DNA of 64,000 nucleotides from Conexibacter sp. SYSU D00693 (GTDB taxonomy: Bacteria; Actinomycetota; Thermoleophilia; Solirubrobacterales; Solirubrobacteraceae): the NCBI RefSeq assembly GCF_017084525.1, contig NZ_CP070950.1, forward strand, positions 496,001 through 560,000, in the 5' to 3' direction. The position numbers and the translations under genes are program-made. Below the pieces are notes generated by a model. That model ran no database searches and was not told where the DNA came from. It was given only the letters and a program-made list of their open reading frames with translations. This document shows positions 35,414-47,505 of the stretch, in pieces (the stretch's first letter is position 1; the number at the start of each line of letters is the position of its first letter).

Positions 35414-37332
35414 TCAGGCGAGGACGACGGCGCGCTGCACGGTCGTGCTCCGGTTCCCGGCGCGATCGACCGAGCGGGCCTTGATGACGATGGGCCCCTT
35501 GATGCTCCGCGGCAGGCGCAACGTCCAGCGGCGCAGGCCCTTTGCAGCGACGAAGCTCTGGCGGAGGCAGTTCGTCGTCTCGAACCGGCGACCGGTGAAG
35601 AGCTGGCAGCCCTTGAGCGAGAAGTAGACGACGCTGACCTCGACGCGCGCGAGCCCCGACCCTCGGTCTGCGGCCCGGCCGCGGACGACGCGCAGGGAGC
35701 GACCACGCGGCTGGGTCACCCGGATGGTCGGCCTGCGGGCGTCCTTGCGCGGGGCGATGTCCACGCCCTCGGGGTCGACGAGCATGCCCGCGCCGGTGGC
35801 GCGCACGGTGAGGCGCTTGCCGTAGACGGCGCGGATGGAGGTCGTCGGCTTGCAGTAGAAGGCCGGCTGGCTGTCGAGCTTGCAGAGGAACAGGTCGGCC
35901 TTCGGGTCATCCGCCGAGACCGTGAACGACAACCGCTTGGACGTCGGACGTCGTTCGAGCTTGGTCGCGGGAGCGTCCATCCGGCGCACGAAGACGTCGG
36001 CCGCGTTGTTCGTGTCGCCGGGCACGAGGTTCGAGGACGTCGCGGCGAAGACGGCGACCCTGCCGTCGTTCGAGATCGCGGGCCGCTGGAGGAACTGGCC
36101 CTCGGGGCCGCCCGTGGGCAGCCCGCCGGTGGACGTGATGGACGCGACGCTCGTGGCACCGCCTCGCAGGTCGCGCACGAACACGTCCTCGCCGACGCCG
36201 TCCTCGTCGGGCGGGACGAAGTTCGAGGCGAACGACTGGAACGTCAGGAACTGGCCGTTGGCGGAGATGCGCGGGTTGAAGGAGTCGTTGTTGCCCTGGA
36301 CGTTCACCGAGCTCGCGCTCACCAGCCGCGTGGTCTTCGCCCTGACGTCACGCAGGAAGATGTCGGTCCGCTTGTTCGCATCCTGCGTGGTGAGCTTCGT
36401 CGCGTCGGACTCGAAGACGACGTAGCGGCCGTCGGCGCTGAGGTCGGGCGCCATCGTGAACGGCGGGGACACCGCCTTGTCCTGCTGGGTGCCGTCCGTC
36501 GCGACCGACACGCGCTCGGTCCGCTCGGCCACCTGGTCGCGGATGAAGACGTCGGAGACGCCGTTGGAGTCCTTGTCGACCAGGTTCGTCGCCGCCGACT
36601 CGAAGACGACGTAGCGCCCGTCGCGCGACACGGCCGGCTGGCTGGAGCGGCTGTTGGAGGCCGCCTTGCCCGTGCTGACCAGCAGCGTGCGGTTCGTCGT
36701 GAGGTTCCGGGCGAAGACGTCGGCCTTGCCGTTCGAGTCCCCCTGGACGATGTTCGACGCCTCCGACGTGAAGACCACCCACCGGCCGTCGGAGGAGATG
36801 TCGGGCTGGTAGCTCGGGCCGTTGGCCAGGCCGCCGTCGAACGCCGTGCTGGCACGGACGATCGCGCCACGGCCGTCGCGCACGAAGACGTCGGGCTGGC
36901 CGTTGGTGTCGCCGCCGCCCGCGAAGTTCGTCGCGTAGGACGTGAACGCGACCACGCGGCCATCCCCCGAGATGCTGGGCGTCAGCGACGGGCCGTCGCC
37001 GTTCTCGGAGACGAGGCGGCGCGCCTTCGTGGTGAGGTCGACCGCGACGATGTCGCTGACGTCGCCGTTGGTGTCACCGTCGGCGAGCCCGGGGGCCGTG
37101 GACTCGAACGCGGCGAAGCGCCCGTCGACGCTGACCACCGGGTTCTGCGAGGCACCCGCGGCGTCGCCGCCGCCGGCCGCGGTGGACACGCGCAGCGTGC
37201 GCTCCGGCAGCGAGGTGGAGCTCGCGCCCGCGGGCAGCAGGCACCCGGCGGCCAGGACGATGCCGGTGGCGGCGACGAGGACAGGACGACGACCCGGCCG
37301 AGGGCCGGTGAGACGGTGCGGCATGGCGAAGA

Positions 37333-37336
<4 letters not shown>
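35414..37336 (-). CDS. PD40/TolB-like beta-propeller lipoprotein
   Basis: A 640-residue exported protein. The signal peptide carries arginines and a lipobox LAAGC, so lipidation is likely. About seven repeats of the pattern SxDGRxVxFxSxAxNxVxxDxNxxxDVFxRD fill residues 45-430, as in WD40-like PD40/TolB propellers. A C-terminal domain with two cysteine pairs (LFLCKL...FYCK, GCQLF...NCLRQ) and an Ig-like end ([15 protein letters not shown]) follows. The ATG overlaps the stop of the upstream zinc-finger protein (ATGA), so the two are made together. A sensing or wall-binding role is inference. Confidence 0.8.
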
Positions 37337-39120
<1,784 letters not shown>

Positions 39121-39208
39121 GCGCGAGGGCGCCATCCCACACGGCGCATCCCCAGTATGGGGGTGGGCGCCGACGGGGCGCAACCTCCTACCGGTGCGTC
39201 GGCGCGGC

Positions 39209-40750
39209 TCAGGCCCCGCGGCGCCCGACCATCACGGGCAGGGTGCGGAGGATGAGCTTCACGTCGTTCCACAGTGACCACTCGGCCACGTAGAGGTAGT
39301 CGAGCTTGACCATCTCGTGGAACGGGATGCGGTTGCGACCGAGGACCTGCCACGGGCCGGTGAGCCCCGGAGTCAGGTCCAGACGCGCGCGGTGCCAGCC
39401 GATGACGTGGTCATCCTCGACCGGGATGAGCGGCCGCGGCCCGACGAGGCTCATGTCCCCGCGCAGGACGTTGAAGAGCTGCGGGAGCTCGTCGATGCTC
39501 GTGCGCCGCAGGAACCGGCCGACGCGCGTGACCCGCGGGTCCTCGGCGATCTTGAACATCGGCCCGTCGCCCATCTCGTTGAGGTGGGCGAGGTCGGCCT
39601 TGAGGTCCTCGGCGCCGTCGACCATCGAGCGGAACTTCCACATCCGGAACTCGCGGTCGCGCCGGCCGATCCGCCGCTGGCCGAAGAAGATCGGACCGCG
39701 CGAGTCGACCTTCACGGCGATCGAGACGGCGATGAGGAGGGGGGAGAGCAGGAGGATCCCGATGCCCGCACCCGCGACGTCCATCGCGCGCTTGAGCATC
39801 AGCGTCGAACGCGACAGCTGCAGGCTCTTGAGGCCGAGCAGCGTCATGCCCTCGATCTGGTCGATCGCCACGCCGTGGCCGATGACCTCGAAGAGCCGCG
39901 GGACGACGCTGATCTTCAGCCGCAGGCGCTTGCCCATGCGGATGAGGTCCAGCAGCGCCTCGTGCTCGAGGTTCGAGAACGCGATGACGACGCGCTCGAC
40001 GTCGTGCTCGCGGCAGACCTGCTCGAAGTCGGCGACGTCGCCCAGGCGGTCCAGCTCGCCCACGGTCGGGCCCTCGTCGGCGTGCGGGACGTCGAGGTAG
40101 CCGACGAGGCGGGCGCCGTACTCGGGGTGCTGGCCGATCTTCTCCGCCACGACGGAGGCGACATGGCCCGCGCCGATGATGAGGACGTGCTCGGGCTCGA
40201 AGCTGCGCCGGACGCTCGCCCGCGCCGCCGAGCGCAGGAGCGGCGTGAGCGCCATGGCGAAGAGCCACCAGACGACGACCGGCCCGCGCAGCAGCTCGGC
40301 GCCCGGGATCAGGATGGGTCCCAGCAGGTACAGCAGCGCCGTGCCCAGCGTGAGCGAGTGGACGATCTGCGGGAGCTCGTTGAGCGTCGAGCGGTGGATG
40401 AGGCTGCCGTCGCGGTCGTAGAGCCCGAGGACCTTGTTGAGCACGATCCACAGCGGCAGGACCGGCAGCAGGACGAGGTCGTCCAGGACGTCGCCGGGCG
40501 GCGGCGCCACGAGCCACATGAGCCCCCACGCGAGCACGAGCGCCGACAGGTCGGCCAGCGCGAGCGAGCGCCGGCGCCACGAGTCGCGCCGCGGGGTCTG
40601 GACGTCGGCGCCGAAGAGGAAGCCGCCGGAGGTGTCCAGCGGCGCCACGGGCGCGAGCGGCCGGACGGCCGGACGGCGGTAGCGGGGCGGTTCGTCGCCC
40701 ACGGCGCGGCGGGGCGACGCTGCAGCGTCGTCAGCGATGACGTCGGACAT
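39209..40750 (-). CDS. Polyprenyl-phosphate sugar-1-phosphate transferase (exopolysaccharide initiation)
   Basis: A 513-residue PNPT-type enzyme that loads the first sugar phosphate onto undecaprenyl phosphate. Four N-terminal membrane helices and a Rossmann-like domain ([19 protein letters not shown]) precede a fifth helix and the catalytic domain: [61 protein letters not shown]. This is the WbaP/CpsE-like layout. ATG 40750 follows a GTGAGAGG site; an in-frame GTG is three codons earlier. It heads the surface-polysaccharide locus. Confidence 0.95.
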   Translation of the reverse strand: MSDVIADDAAASPRRAVGDEPPRYRRPAVRPLAPVAPLDTSGGFLFGADVQTPRRDSWRRRSLALADLSALVLAWGLMWLVAPPPGDVLDDLVLLPVLPLWIVLNKVLGLYDRDGSLIHRSTLNELPQIVHSLTLGTALLYLLGPILIPGAELLRGPVVVWWLFAMALTPLLRSAARASVRRSFEPEHVLIIGAGHVASVVAEKIGQHPEYGARLVGYLDVPHADEGPTVGELDRLGDVADFEQVCREHDVERVVIAFSNLEHEALLDLIRMGKRLRLKISVVPRLFEVIGHGVAIDQIEGMTLLGLKSLQLSRSTLMLKRAMDVAGAGIGILLLSPLLIAVSIAVKVDSRGPIFFGQRRIGRRDREFRMWKFRSMVDGAEDLKADLAHLNEMGDGPMFKIAEDPRVTRVGRFLRRTSIDELPQLFNVLRGDMSLVGPRPLIPVEDDHVIGWHRARLDLTPGLTGPWQVLGRNRIPFHEMVKLDYLYVAEWSLWNDVKLILRTLPVMVGRRGA

Positions 40751-40863
40751 GCCTCTCACCCCCCACCAGCGTTCGTCCCTCCCTAGAACTCCGCGCGTCG
40801 TGCCCTACCACAGAAGCGCGTGCGAGCCAGGATAGACACGGGTCCGCGCCAGGCGCAACCGCT

Positions 40864-41295
40864 TCACCGGCCGAGAACACGGACCTGGAAGGCCGGGGGC
40901 AGCACCGCGCGCGGGTTGAGCCGCAGGGTCCGCTGCGCCTGCCGGCGCGCCCCCTGGACGTCGCCGCGGACCGCCAGGACGGTGGCCAGGTCGCGCCGGG
41001 CGCGCCAGTCCGACGGCCGCCGCTCGATCGCGGTGCGCAGGTCGCGCTCGGCGCCCGGGAGGTCGCCGAGGACCACGGAGATCCCGCCGGCGAGGACGGC
41101 CGCACGGCCCTCGGCCTGCCCGCCCACCTGGCGCGCGACGTCCCGCGCCTGCTGGAGGTCGCCCGACTGCAGCGTGCTGCGCGCATCGGCCAGCCGGACC
41201 TCGTCGTCGCGCACGCTCCCGAGGTACCCCGCGGCGCCGAGCGCGGCGACCGCCGCGACCAGCGTCGTTGCTCTGGGTCCTGGTGCGACGCGCAT
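40864..41295 (-). CDS. TPR-containing membrane-anchored protein
   Basis: A 143-residue protein with one N-terminal membrane helix (TLVAAVAALGAAGYLG) and two to three tetratricopeptide-like repeats (SGDLQQARDVARQV, LPGAERDLRTAIERRPSDW, RGDVQGARRQAQRTLRLNP). It is divergent from the O-antigen ligase gene, 26 bases away. A scaffolding role in the polysaccharide machinery is possible but not shown. Confidence 0.75.
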   Translation of the reverse strand: MRVAPGPRATTLVAAVAALGAAGYLGSVRDDEVRLADARSTLQSGDLQQARDVARQVGGQAEGRAAVLAGGISVVLGDLPGAERDLRTAIERRPSDWRARRDLATVLAVRGDVQGARRQAQRTLRLNPRAVLPPAFQVRVLGR

Positions 41296-41309
41296 CCCGC
41301 GGGCGAGGC

Positions 41310-41315
41310 TACAGT
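41310..41315 (+). promoter_or_regulatory. -10 hexamer TACAGT, leaderless
   Basis: TACAGT ends six bases before the GTG of the O-antigen ligase-like gene. Confidence 0.55.
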
Positions 41316-41321
41316 GCCCCG

Positions 41322-42896
41322 GTGCCGTGGCAGGGAGGTTCCCGCTGGGCCTCCTGGCCGACGTTCGCTGCCCTCGCGGTGCTCGTCGTCGTCCTCGTCG
41401 CGCTGGCCTTCGACGACGGCGGCTACTTCCCGCCGGCCTTCCTCGCGGGCGGTGTGGCGGTCTTCGTCGCGCTCGCGGTCCTGCTCGTCCTGCGCCTGCC
41501 GCGCTTCGAGCTCATCACCCACGCGCTGGTCGCTCTCGGCGCCCTTGCGGCGTTCGCCGCGTGGATCGGCCTGTCCTCGGCCTGGTCGCCGATGCCCGAC
41601 CAGGCGACGGTCGACTTCCAGCGCGCGCTCTTCTACGTGGGCCTCTTCGCCCTCGCGCTCATGGCCGCGGGCACCGGACGCCACGTCTCGCTGCTGCCGT
41701 GGGCGGCGCTCGTCGTCTGCTGCATCGTCGTGGGGGACGGGCTCATCGCCCGTCTGCGGCCGGACCTCATCGAGGGCGCCGGCGACGTCACCCGCCTCGC
41801 GGGCTTCCGCCTCGAGCACCCCTTCGGCTACTGGAACACCTTCGGGGGCATGGCGGCGTTCGGGACGGTCCTTGCCGCCGGCCTGGCGGCCGACCCCCGC
41901 GCGAAGGACTGGGCCCGCGCGCTGGCCGCGGGCGTCGCCGTCCCGCTGGCGGTCGCGATGTACCTCTCGCTGTCGCGCGGATCGTGGCTCGCGCTCATGG
42001 TCGGCGGCGTCGTCCTCGTGGTGCTCACGCCGTACCGCTTCTCGGCGCTCATCACCGGCGCGCTGGTCGGCGCCGCCGCCACGATCTGCCTGCTGCGGCT
42101 CAGCGCGCTCGACGCGCTGGTCGACGACCCCGCGGCCGGCTCCGGCCAGCTCAGCCAGGGCAAGAGCTTCACCCCGCTCCTGCTCCTCATGGGCATCGCC
42201 GCGGCCAGCGCGCAGCTCGTCGTCGCGCGGGTGCGTCAGTCGACGGGCATGCAGCTCGCCGCCGACGAGTTCCGCCGCCGGATGCTGCTGCCGCTCACGG
42301 GCGTGGTGCTGCTCGCGGGGATCGTCGGCTACGCGATGACCAGCACGCAGGTCGAGGGCGGGTCGGCCAAGGCGCTCGAGGACGCGGGGGACTGGGTCGA
42401 CCGCCAGTGGGACGACTTCCTGCTCACCTCGACCTACAGCGTCTCGGGCACGGAGCGCCTCACGAGCTCGCGCGGCACGCGCAGCGACCTGTACCGCGTG
42501 GCCTGGCAGGGCTTCGAGGGCCATCCCCTGTGGGGCGACGGCGCCGGCGGCTTCGAGTGGCGCTGGTACCAGGAGCGTGAGGTCCAGGAGGACACGCGTG
42601 AGCCGCACTCCCTCTGGCTCGGCACGCTCGGCGAGCTCGGCGCCGTCGGCCTCGCGCTGCTCGTCGCGTTCCTGGCGGCGGTCGGCGTCGGCGCGGCCCG
42701 CGGACTGCGCCGCCCCGCGGGACTGCGCCGCGCCGAGACGGCAGCCGTCGCGGCCGCGAGCGTCGTCTGGCTCGCCCACGCCTCGGCCGACTGGGACTGG
42801 GAGATGCCGGCCTTCACCGGCACCGCGCTGCTGGCGATGGCTGCCGTGCTGCCGGCGGGGCGCTCGCGCCGGCGCCGGCGCCGCGCGACCGCCTAG
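41322..42896 (+). CDS. O-antigen ligase/polymerase family membrane protein
   Basis: A 524-residue protein with about twelve membrane helices. The large outer loop holds GEGHPLWGDGAGGFEWRW-type sequence (GFEGHPLWGDGAGGFEWRWY) and EPHSLWLGTLGELG, the Wzy_C hallmark of O-antigen ligases and polymerases. It would join or polymerise lipid-linked glycans on the outer face. The N-terminal start is supported by the adjacent hexamer. It converges with the next gene, the stops overlapping as CTAG. Confidence 0.88.
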   Translation: MPWQGGSRWASWPTFAALAVLVVVLVALAFDDGGYFPPAFLAGGVAVFVALAVLLVLRLPRFELITHALVALGALAAFAAWIGLSSAWSPMPDQATVDFQRALFYVGLFALALMAAGTGRHVSLLPWAALVVCCIVVGDGLIARLRPDLIEGAGDVTRLAGFRLEHPFGYWNTFGGMAAFGTVLAAGLAADPRAKDWARALAAGVAVPLAVAMYLSLSRGSWLALMVGGVVLVVLTPYRFSALITGALVGAAATICLLRLSALDALVDDPAAGSGQLSQGKSFTPLLLLMGIAAASAQLVVARVRQSTGMQLAADEFRRRMLLPLTGVVLLAGIVGYAMTSTQVEGGSAKALEDAGDWVDRQWDDFLLTSTYSVSGTERLTSSRGTRSDLYRVAWQGFEGHPLWGDGAGGFEWRWYQEREVQEDTREPHSLWLGTLGELGAVGLALLVAFLAAVGVGAARGLRRPAGLRRAETAAVAAASVVWLAHASADWDWEMPAFTGTALLAMAAVLPAGRSRRRRRRATA

Positions 42897-44956
42897 CCTG
42901 CCGGGACGCCGGCGGCCGCCCGGGCCGCGGCGGCGAGCTCCGGCTTGGCGTAGAGGGCCAGCCGGCGACTGCGGGTGACCTCCTCGAGGCCCGCCTGCCG
43001 CGCGTAGGCCTCCTCCGGCGCCCGCTCGCGCGGCACCGTGCCGAGGCCGACGACGAGGACGTCGAGGTCCTCCCGGCGCACCTGCGCGGCGAACGCCCGC
43101 CCGTCGCGCAGCTCGCGCAGCCAGCCGTCGTCCTCGACGCCGACGTAGCGCACGTCGTTCTGCATCCGGTCGCCGAAGGCCGGCCACACCGGGGCGATGC
43201 CGTCCAGCGACCACGTGCCGGTGACGCCGACCTCGAGCGGGGGCGAGGACTGCAGGAGCGCGAACGTCGGGTCGAAGGTGCGGTAGCGGAAGGCGTTGAA
43301 GCGGTCCTCCGTGCGGTCGAGGTAGGCGACGAGCACGACCGCGGCGGCGAGCCCTGCGGCGGCGGTCGCGAGCGTGCGCCGCCCCTCGGGCACCACGAAG
43401 CGCAGGATCGCCGCGACGGCGACCACCGCCGCCACGACCATCGCCGCGAGGACGAGGCTCTTCGCACGCAGGGGGTCGAACGCGTTCGGGATCGCCGCCA
43501 GCACGCAGCCGAGCAGGACGGCCTCCGCAGCGAAGCGGGTGCGCAGCCGGCCCGCCAGCCAGGCGACGAGCATGACGGCCACGATGAGCGCCGGGACCGC
43601 GTAGCGGGCGTTGGAGCGCGTGAGGAACGGCGCGCCCTCACGCCCGAGCGCCGTGTACGGCGTGACGGCGTAGGCGACGGCGAGCCCGAGCGCCGCCAGC
43701 GCGACGACGAGGACGAGCCGCCGTCCCGGGCGCCGCCCGGCCACGAGGGCGACGACGGCGGCGACGACGCCCGAGACCGCCACCGGTCCGAGCGCGGAGA
43801 GCACGTCGGGCACGATGCTGGAGCGCAGGACGTCGAAGTCCGTGGCGTAGTGGGCGACGGAGAAGCCGACCTGCTCGCGCACGACGTCGGGCGCGGCGTC
43901 GAAGATCGGGCCGACCTTGACGGGGAAGATCGGGTTGCCGATCTCGACCAGGTTGCGGATGAGCCACGCGCCGCAGGCGAGGAACGCGACGCCCGCCACG
44001 ACCGTCCCCTCGCGCAGCGTCGCGACCACGTCGCGCCGGCTCACGAGCCGCGCGCCCGCCCACACCACGAGGAGCACGACGGCCGCCGTCGCGCCGTACC
44101 ACTTGGTCGCGACGCCCAGGCCGATGCCCAGGCCCGCAAGGACGAGGTCCGAGCCGCGCCCCGACCGCGCGTGGCGCACCAGGAAGAGGCCGCCGGTCGT
44201 CATCGCCGCGTAGAGGAGCACGTCGGGGAAGGCGTGCTCGAGGGTCGCCTCGGCCGCGATCGGCGCGGCCAGCAGGGCGCAGGCCGCCAGGAGGGCGGCC
44301 GAGGCGCGGGCGCCGAGCTCCCGGGCCAGCGCGTAGGCCGCCACGCCCCACCAGGCGTAGACCGGCACGACGACCGCGCGGACCAGCACGTCGTTGTCGA
44401 GCGGCAGCATCGCCCAGACGAAGAGCAGCATGCCGCTGCCGGGGTACGACGCGTGCGCCTGCAGGGGGACGTACTCGTCGAGCTGCCAGAGGCTCCCGGT
44501 CTCGATCCACCGCGCGGCCTGCGGGAGGTTGCCGGCGACGACGTCGAGGTTGAAGAACTGGTTGGGCAGCGCCCAGCGGATGCTCGCGATGGCGCCGACG
44601 GCGATCGCGGCGGCTCCGAGGAGGGCGAGCCCCCAGCCGACCGGGTCGCCCGGGGGCGCCTCCGGCGCCGCGGCCTCGCCGTCCGCGGCCCTCCGCACGG
44701 GGCGCAGTGCCAGCGCCCCCGCGGCCACGACGCCGGTCGCCACGAGGACCGTCGCCTGCGAGAGCGCCCCGAGGAAGAGCGGCAGGAGGTGGATGGCGAC
44801 GATCGCCGTGAAGGCGATGAGGAAGCCCGCCGCCAGCGCCTGCTCGCCGCGCAGGTGTGCCATGCGACCCACGACGATGCGCCACGCGAGCAGCGCGGAC
44901 GCGAGCGCGGGCAGCGCGACGAGCGCGATGCCTCCGACCAGCTCCCCCCTCGACAC
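42893..44956 (-). CDS. GT-C (GT39/PMT-like) membrane glycosyltransferase or mannosyltransferase
   Basis: A 687-residue polytopic protein with about twelve to thirteen helices. NQFFNLDVVAGNLPQAARWIETG and DEYVPLQAHASYPGSGMLLFVW form the first outer loop with acidic residues, as in GT-C enzymes that use polyprenyl-phosphate sugars. ATKWYGATAAVVLL and RNLVEIGNPIFPVKVG also fit. A soluble C-terminal domain (about 560-687) follows. Donor and acceptor are unknown. GTG start seven bases after TACCCT. Confidence 0.75.
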   Translation of the reverse strand: MSRGELVGGIALVALPALASALLAWRIVVGRMAHLRGEQALAAGFLIAFTAIVAIHLLPLFLGALSQATVLVATGVVAAGALALRPVRRAADGEAAAPEAPPGDPVGWGLALLGAAAIAVGAIASIRWALPNQFFNLDVVAGNLPQAARWIETGSLWQLDEYVPLQAHASYPGSGMLLFVWAMLPLDNDVLVRAVVVPVYAWWGVAAYALARELGARASAALLAACALLAAPIAAEATLEHAFPDVLLYAAMTTGGLFLVRHARSGRGSDLVLAGLGIGLGVATKWYGATAAVVLLVVWAGARLVSRRDVVATLREGTVVAGVAFLACGAWLIRNLVEIGNPIFPVKVGPIFDAAPDVVREQVGFSVAHYATDFDVLRSSIVPDVLSALGPVAVSGVVAAVVALVAGRRPGRRLVLVVALAALGLAVAYAVTPYTALGREGAPFLTRSNARYAVPALIVAVMLVAWLAGRLRTRFAAEAVLLGCVLAAIPNAFDPLRAKSLVLAAMVVAAVVAVAAILRFVVPEGRRTLATAAAGLAAAVVLVAYLDRTEDRFNAFRYRTFDPTFALLQSSPPLEVGVTGTWSLDGIAPVWPAFGDRMQNDVRYVGVEDDGWLRELRDGRAFAAQVRREDLDVLVVGLGTVPRERAPEEAYARQAGLEEVTRSRRLALYAKPELAAAARAAAGVPAG

Positions 44957-44963
44957 GCGCGGC

Positions 44964-44969
44964 AGGGTA
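44964..44969 (-). promoter_or_regulatory. -10 hexamer TACCCT, leaderless
   Basis: On the minus strand TACCCT ends seven bases before the GTG at 44956. Confidence 0.55.
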
Positions 44970-45006
44970 GTCGACCGCCCCGGCGGTGGGCGTCACCGCG
45001 AGGCGT

Positions 45007-46521
45007 TCACGAGGCGGCGGCGGCCGGGCGCAGGTAGCGCACGGCCTCGCGCAGCAGGCGGCCCTCGATGAGCCACGTCGAGACGGCCGTCAGGGCGCCG
45101 TAGAGCAGGAGCTCGAGGGCCGCCTGCGTGGCGCTGCGCTCGCCCCCGTGTTCGACCAGCCGCACGAGCAGCACACACGCGACGGGCGGGACGAGCGGCG
45201 TGACGGCGCGGATCGCGTGGGGTGTGAGGTCGAAGCCGTCGAAGAGCCGCCCGAGGAAGTGGAAGCGGACCACCACGTGGACGAGCGCCTGCGCCCACAG
45301 CCCGAGGGCGAAGCCGTCGAGCCCCTCGAGGTAGAGGCCGGGGATCCCCACCAGCAGGAACGCCACCATCGCGGCGACCGAGGCGACGGCCATCGGCTTC
45401 GTGTCGCCGCGGGCCCGGAAGTACGCGTCCCAGTTGTAGCCGAGGTGCGCGACGGCGGCCGTGATGCCCATGACCTGCAGGAGCGGGATCGCCTCCTCCC
45501 ACTTGTCGCCGATCACGTGGTGGACGAGGTCGGGGGCGAAGAGGGCGAGGCTCACGCCGAACGGCATGGCCCACATCAGGGAGAGCCGGTTGGACTTCAC
45601 GAAGGACTCGAACAGCAGGTCGGTGCGGTCGCGCACCGCGCAGATGGCGGGGTAGAGCGTGCCGGTCATGATCGAGTCGACCTTGTCGGTCAGCTGCGTG
45701 ACCTGTGCGGCGAGCGTGATGGCGCCGGCGCCCGCGAGGCCGACGGCGTCCTCGCCGCAGATCATCGACGTCTGGGCGATCACCAGCGAGCCGCCGCTGG
45801 CGATGAACAGCGGCCAGGAGTAGCTCGCGTAGCTGTGCAGCGACCCGCGCTCGAAGCGCAGGCGCAGCTTGTGCGGGGAGGCGAGGACGGACACCAGCGC
45901 CGCGGACCAGGCGCCGGCCAGGAGACCGAGGACCAGCGCCCAGACGCCCATGCCGAGGGCGGCGAGGACGACCGAGGCGACGAGCCCGACGAGCGGGTCG
46001 ACCGACTGCAGCATCCGCTGGCGGCCGAACTCCATCTTGCGGTAGTAGGCCCACAGCGGCGTCTGCAGGGCGCCCGCCGGCAGCACGAGGAGCGTGACGA
46101 GCGCGGGGGCGATGATCCGGGGCTCGCCGTAGAGCAGCGCCAGCAGCGGGGTGAGCAGGCCGAGCGCCAGCGTGAACAGCAGCGTGAAGTACAGCTCGAG
46201 CGTGAAGGCCTTCTGGAACGCGAGCTCCTGGTCCTCCTCGTCCTGCTGGATGTACTTGTCGCCGATGCCGACCTGCTTGAGCCAGGTCAGCGTGCCGAAG
46301 GCGACGACGATGATGCCCCAGATGCCGTAGTCGTCGGGGTCCAGCAGCCCGGCGAGGGCGAAGCCCTTGAGGAAGCCCAGCAGGCTGATGAGCAGCAGGA
46401 ACGCGCTGTTGATCAGCGTCCCCCGGGCGGCGTGCTGGCGCAGCGAGCGCCCGCGCAGCTTGAAGCGGCCCTTGTAGTCGCGATCCTCGGCGCGCGCAGC
46501 CTCCTCGGTCGCGTCCCCCAC
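45007..46521 (-). CDS. Oligosaccharide flippase (Wzx/MOP superfamily)
   Basis: A 504-residue protein with a charged N-terminus and about fourteen helices in the MOP pattern: GTLINSAFLLLISLLGFLKGF, LLDPDDYGIWGIIVVAFG, LKQVGIGDKYIQQ. It would move lipid-linked repeat units across the membrane. The GTG at 46521 is preferred because TACGTT ends seven bases before it; a TTG three codons earlier lies inside that hexamer. Upstream of it on the same strand are GT2 and GT4 genes. Confidence 0.9.
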   Translation of the reverse strand: MGDATEEAARAEDRDYKGRFKLRGRSLRQHAARGTLINSAFLLLISLLGFLKGFALAGLLDPDDYGIWGIIVVAFGTLTWLKQVGIGDKYIQQDEEDQELAFQKAFTLELYFTLLFTLALGLLTPLLALLYGEPRIIAPALVTLLVLPAGALQTPLWAYYRKMEFGRQRMLQSVDPLVGLVASVVLAALGMGVWALVLGLLAGAWSAALVSVLASPHKLRLRFERGSLHSYASYSWPLFIASGGSLVIAQTSMICGEDAVGLAGAGAITLAAQVTQLTDKVDSIMTGTLYPAICAVRDRTDLLFESFVKSNRLSLMWAMPFGVSLALFAPDLVHHVIGDKWEEAIPLLQVMGITAAVAHLGYNWDAYFRARGDTKPMAVASVAAMVAFLLVGIPGLYLEGLDGFALGLWAQALVHVVVRFHFLGRLFDGFDLTPHAIRAVTPLVPPVACVLLVRLVEHGGERSATQAALELLLYGALTAVSTWLIEGRLLREAVRYLRPAAAAS

Positions 46522-46528
46522 GGCGAGC

Positions 46529-46534
46529 AACGTA
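46529..46534 (-). promoter_or_regulatory. -10 hexamer TACGTT, leaderless
   Basis: On the minus strand TACGTT ends seven bases before the flippase GTG. Confidence 0.5.
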
Positions 46535-46551
46535 GCACCGGGTCCTGGGGT

Positions 46552-47505
46552 CTACCGCCGGTCCAGCGACCCGGGGTCGCGCAGCCCGCGCGCGTGGATC
46601 CGCGCCCACGTGGCGTTCGCGGCGCGCGCTCCCGCCCAGCGCCGGGGGCGCGCGCGAGCGAGGGGGGTCATCCACGCGACGCGGGTCACCGCGCCGCCGA
46701 CGTTGACCGCCGCCGCCGCGCGCGCGACCGTCGCCCCGCGCCGGCGGGCCAGCCAGGCGTAGGTGGCGTCCTGGGCGCGCTGGACGCGCGCGTCGCCGAA
46801 GGCCTGCGTCGTGCTCTGGCTGACCATGTGCCCGACCCGGGCGCCGGGCACGTAGCGGGTCGGGAAGCCGGCGCGGGCCAGGCGCCACCCGAGGTCGAGG
46901 TCCTCGGCGTACATCCACTGGTCGTCGTCGAAGCCGTCGATCGCGTCCCACGCCTCACGGCGCACGAGGAGGAACGCGCCGTGGGCCCAGTCCACGCGGC
47001 GCTCGCGCTCGGGCGTCCAGTAGCCCTCGAGCCCGAGGCGATCGCCCAGGCCGGGGACCACGCGCTGCAGCCCGAGGTTGAACGCGGCCAGGCGCGGGAG
47101 GGTGGGGAAGGGGTGCACCGAGTGCTGCGTGGCGCCGTCCGGGAGGACGAGCCGCGGGGCGAAGGCGCCGTCGTCGGGCGTGCGCTGCGCCGCGTCGAGC
47201 AGGGTCCGCAGCGCGTCCGGCTCGAAGACGAGGTCGCTGTTGGCCGGGGCGACGAACGGCGTCGAGGTCGCGCGGGCGACGAGGTTCACTGCGGGCCCGT
47301 AGCCGGGGTTGTCGGGCCGCTCGAGCAGCGAGACCCACGGGAAGTCGTCGCGGACCATCGCCGGGGAGCCGTCGGTCGAGCCGTTGTCGACGACCCAGAC
47401 CTCGGCGCGGCCGGCGTCGGCGTCGGCCCGCAGCGAGGTCAGGCAGTCGCGCAGGAGCTCGCGCGTGTTCCACGAGACGACGCCGATGGCGACGGCGGCG
47501 CTCAC
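46552..47505 (-). CDS. GT2 glycosyltransferase, rhamnosyltransferase-like
   Basis: A 317-residue GT-A enzyme. It begins AVAIGVVSWNTRELLRDCLTSL, has VWVVDNGSTDGSPAMV, the metal-site region FVAPANSDLVFEPDALRTLL, and the acceptor-side FDDDQWMYAEDLDLGWRLARAG. This is the rhamnosyltransferase-like GT2 type with YxEDxDLxxR. The canonical DXD is replaced by NSD, as in many of that group. The GTG overlaps the stop of the GT4 gene (GTGA), so they form an operon. Confidence 0.9.
   Translation of the reverse strand: MSAAVAIGVVSWNTRELLRDCLTSLRADADAGRAEVWVVDNGSTDGSPAMVRDDFPWVSLLERPDNPGYGPAVNLVARATSTPFVAPANSDLVFEPDALRTLLDAAQRTPDDGAFAPRLVLPDGATQHSVHPFPTLPRLAAFNLGLQRVVPGLGDRLGLEGYWTPERERRVDWAHGAFLLVRREAWDAIDGFDDDQWMYAEDLDLGWRLARAGFPTRYVPGARVGHMVSQSTTQAFGDARVQRAQDATYAWLARRRGATVARAAAAVNVGGAVTRVAWMTPLARARPRRWAGARAANATWARIHARGLRDPGSLDRR

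Noticed and set aside
46695-46720. GTTGACCGCC match to the dispersed palindrome
   Set aside because: The second arm is missing and the bases are explained by the GT2 coding sequence.
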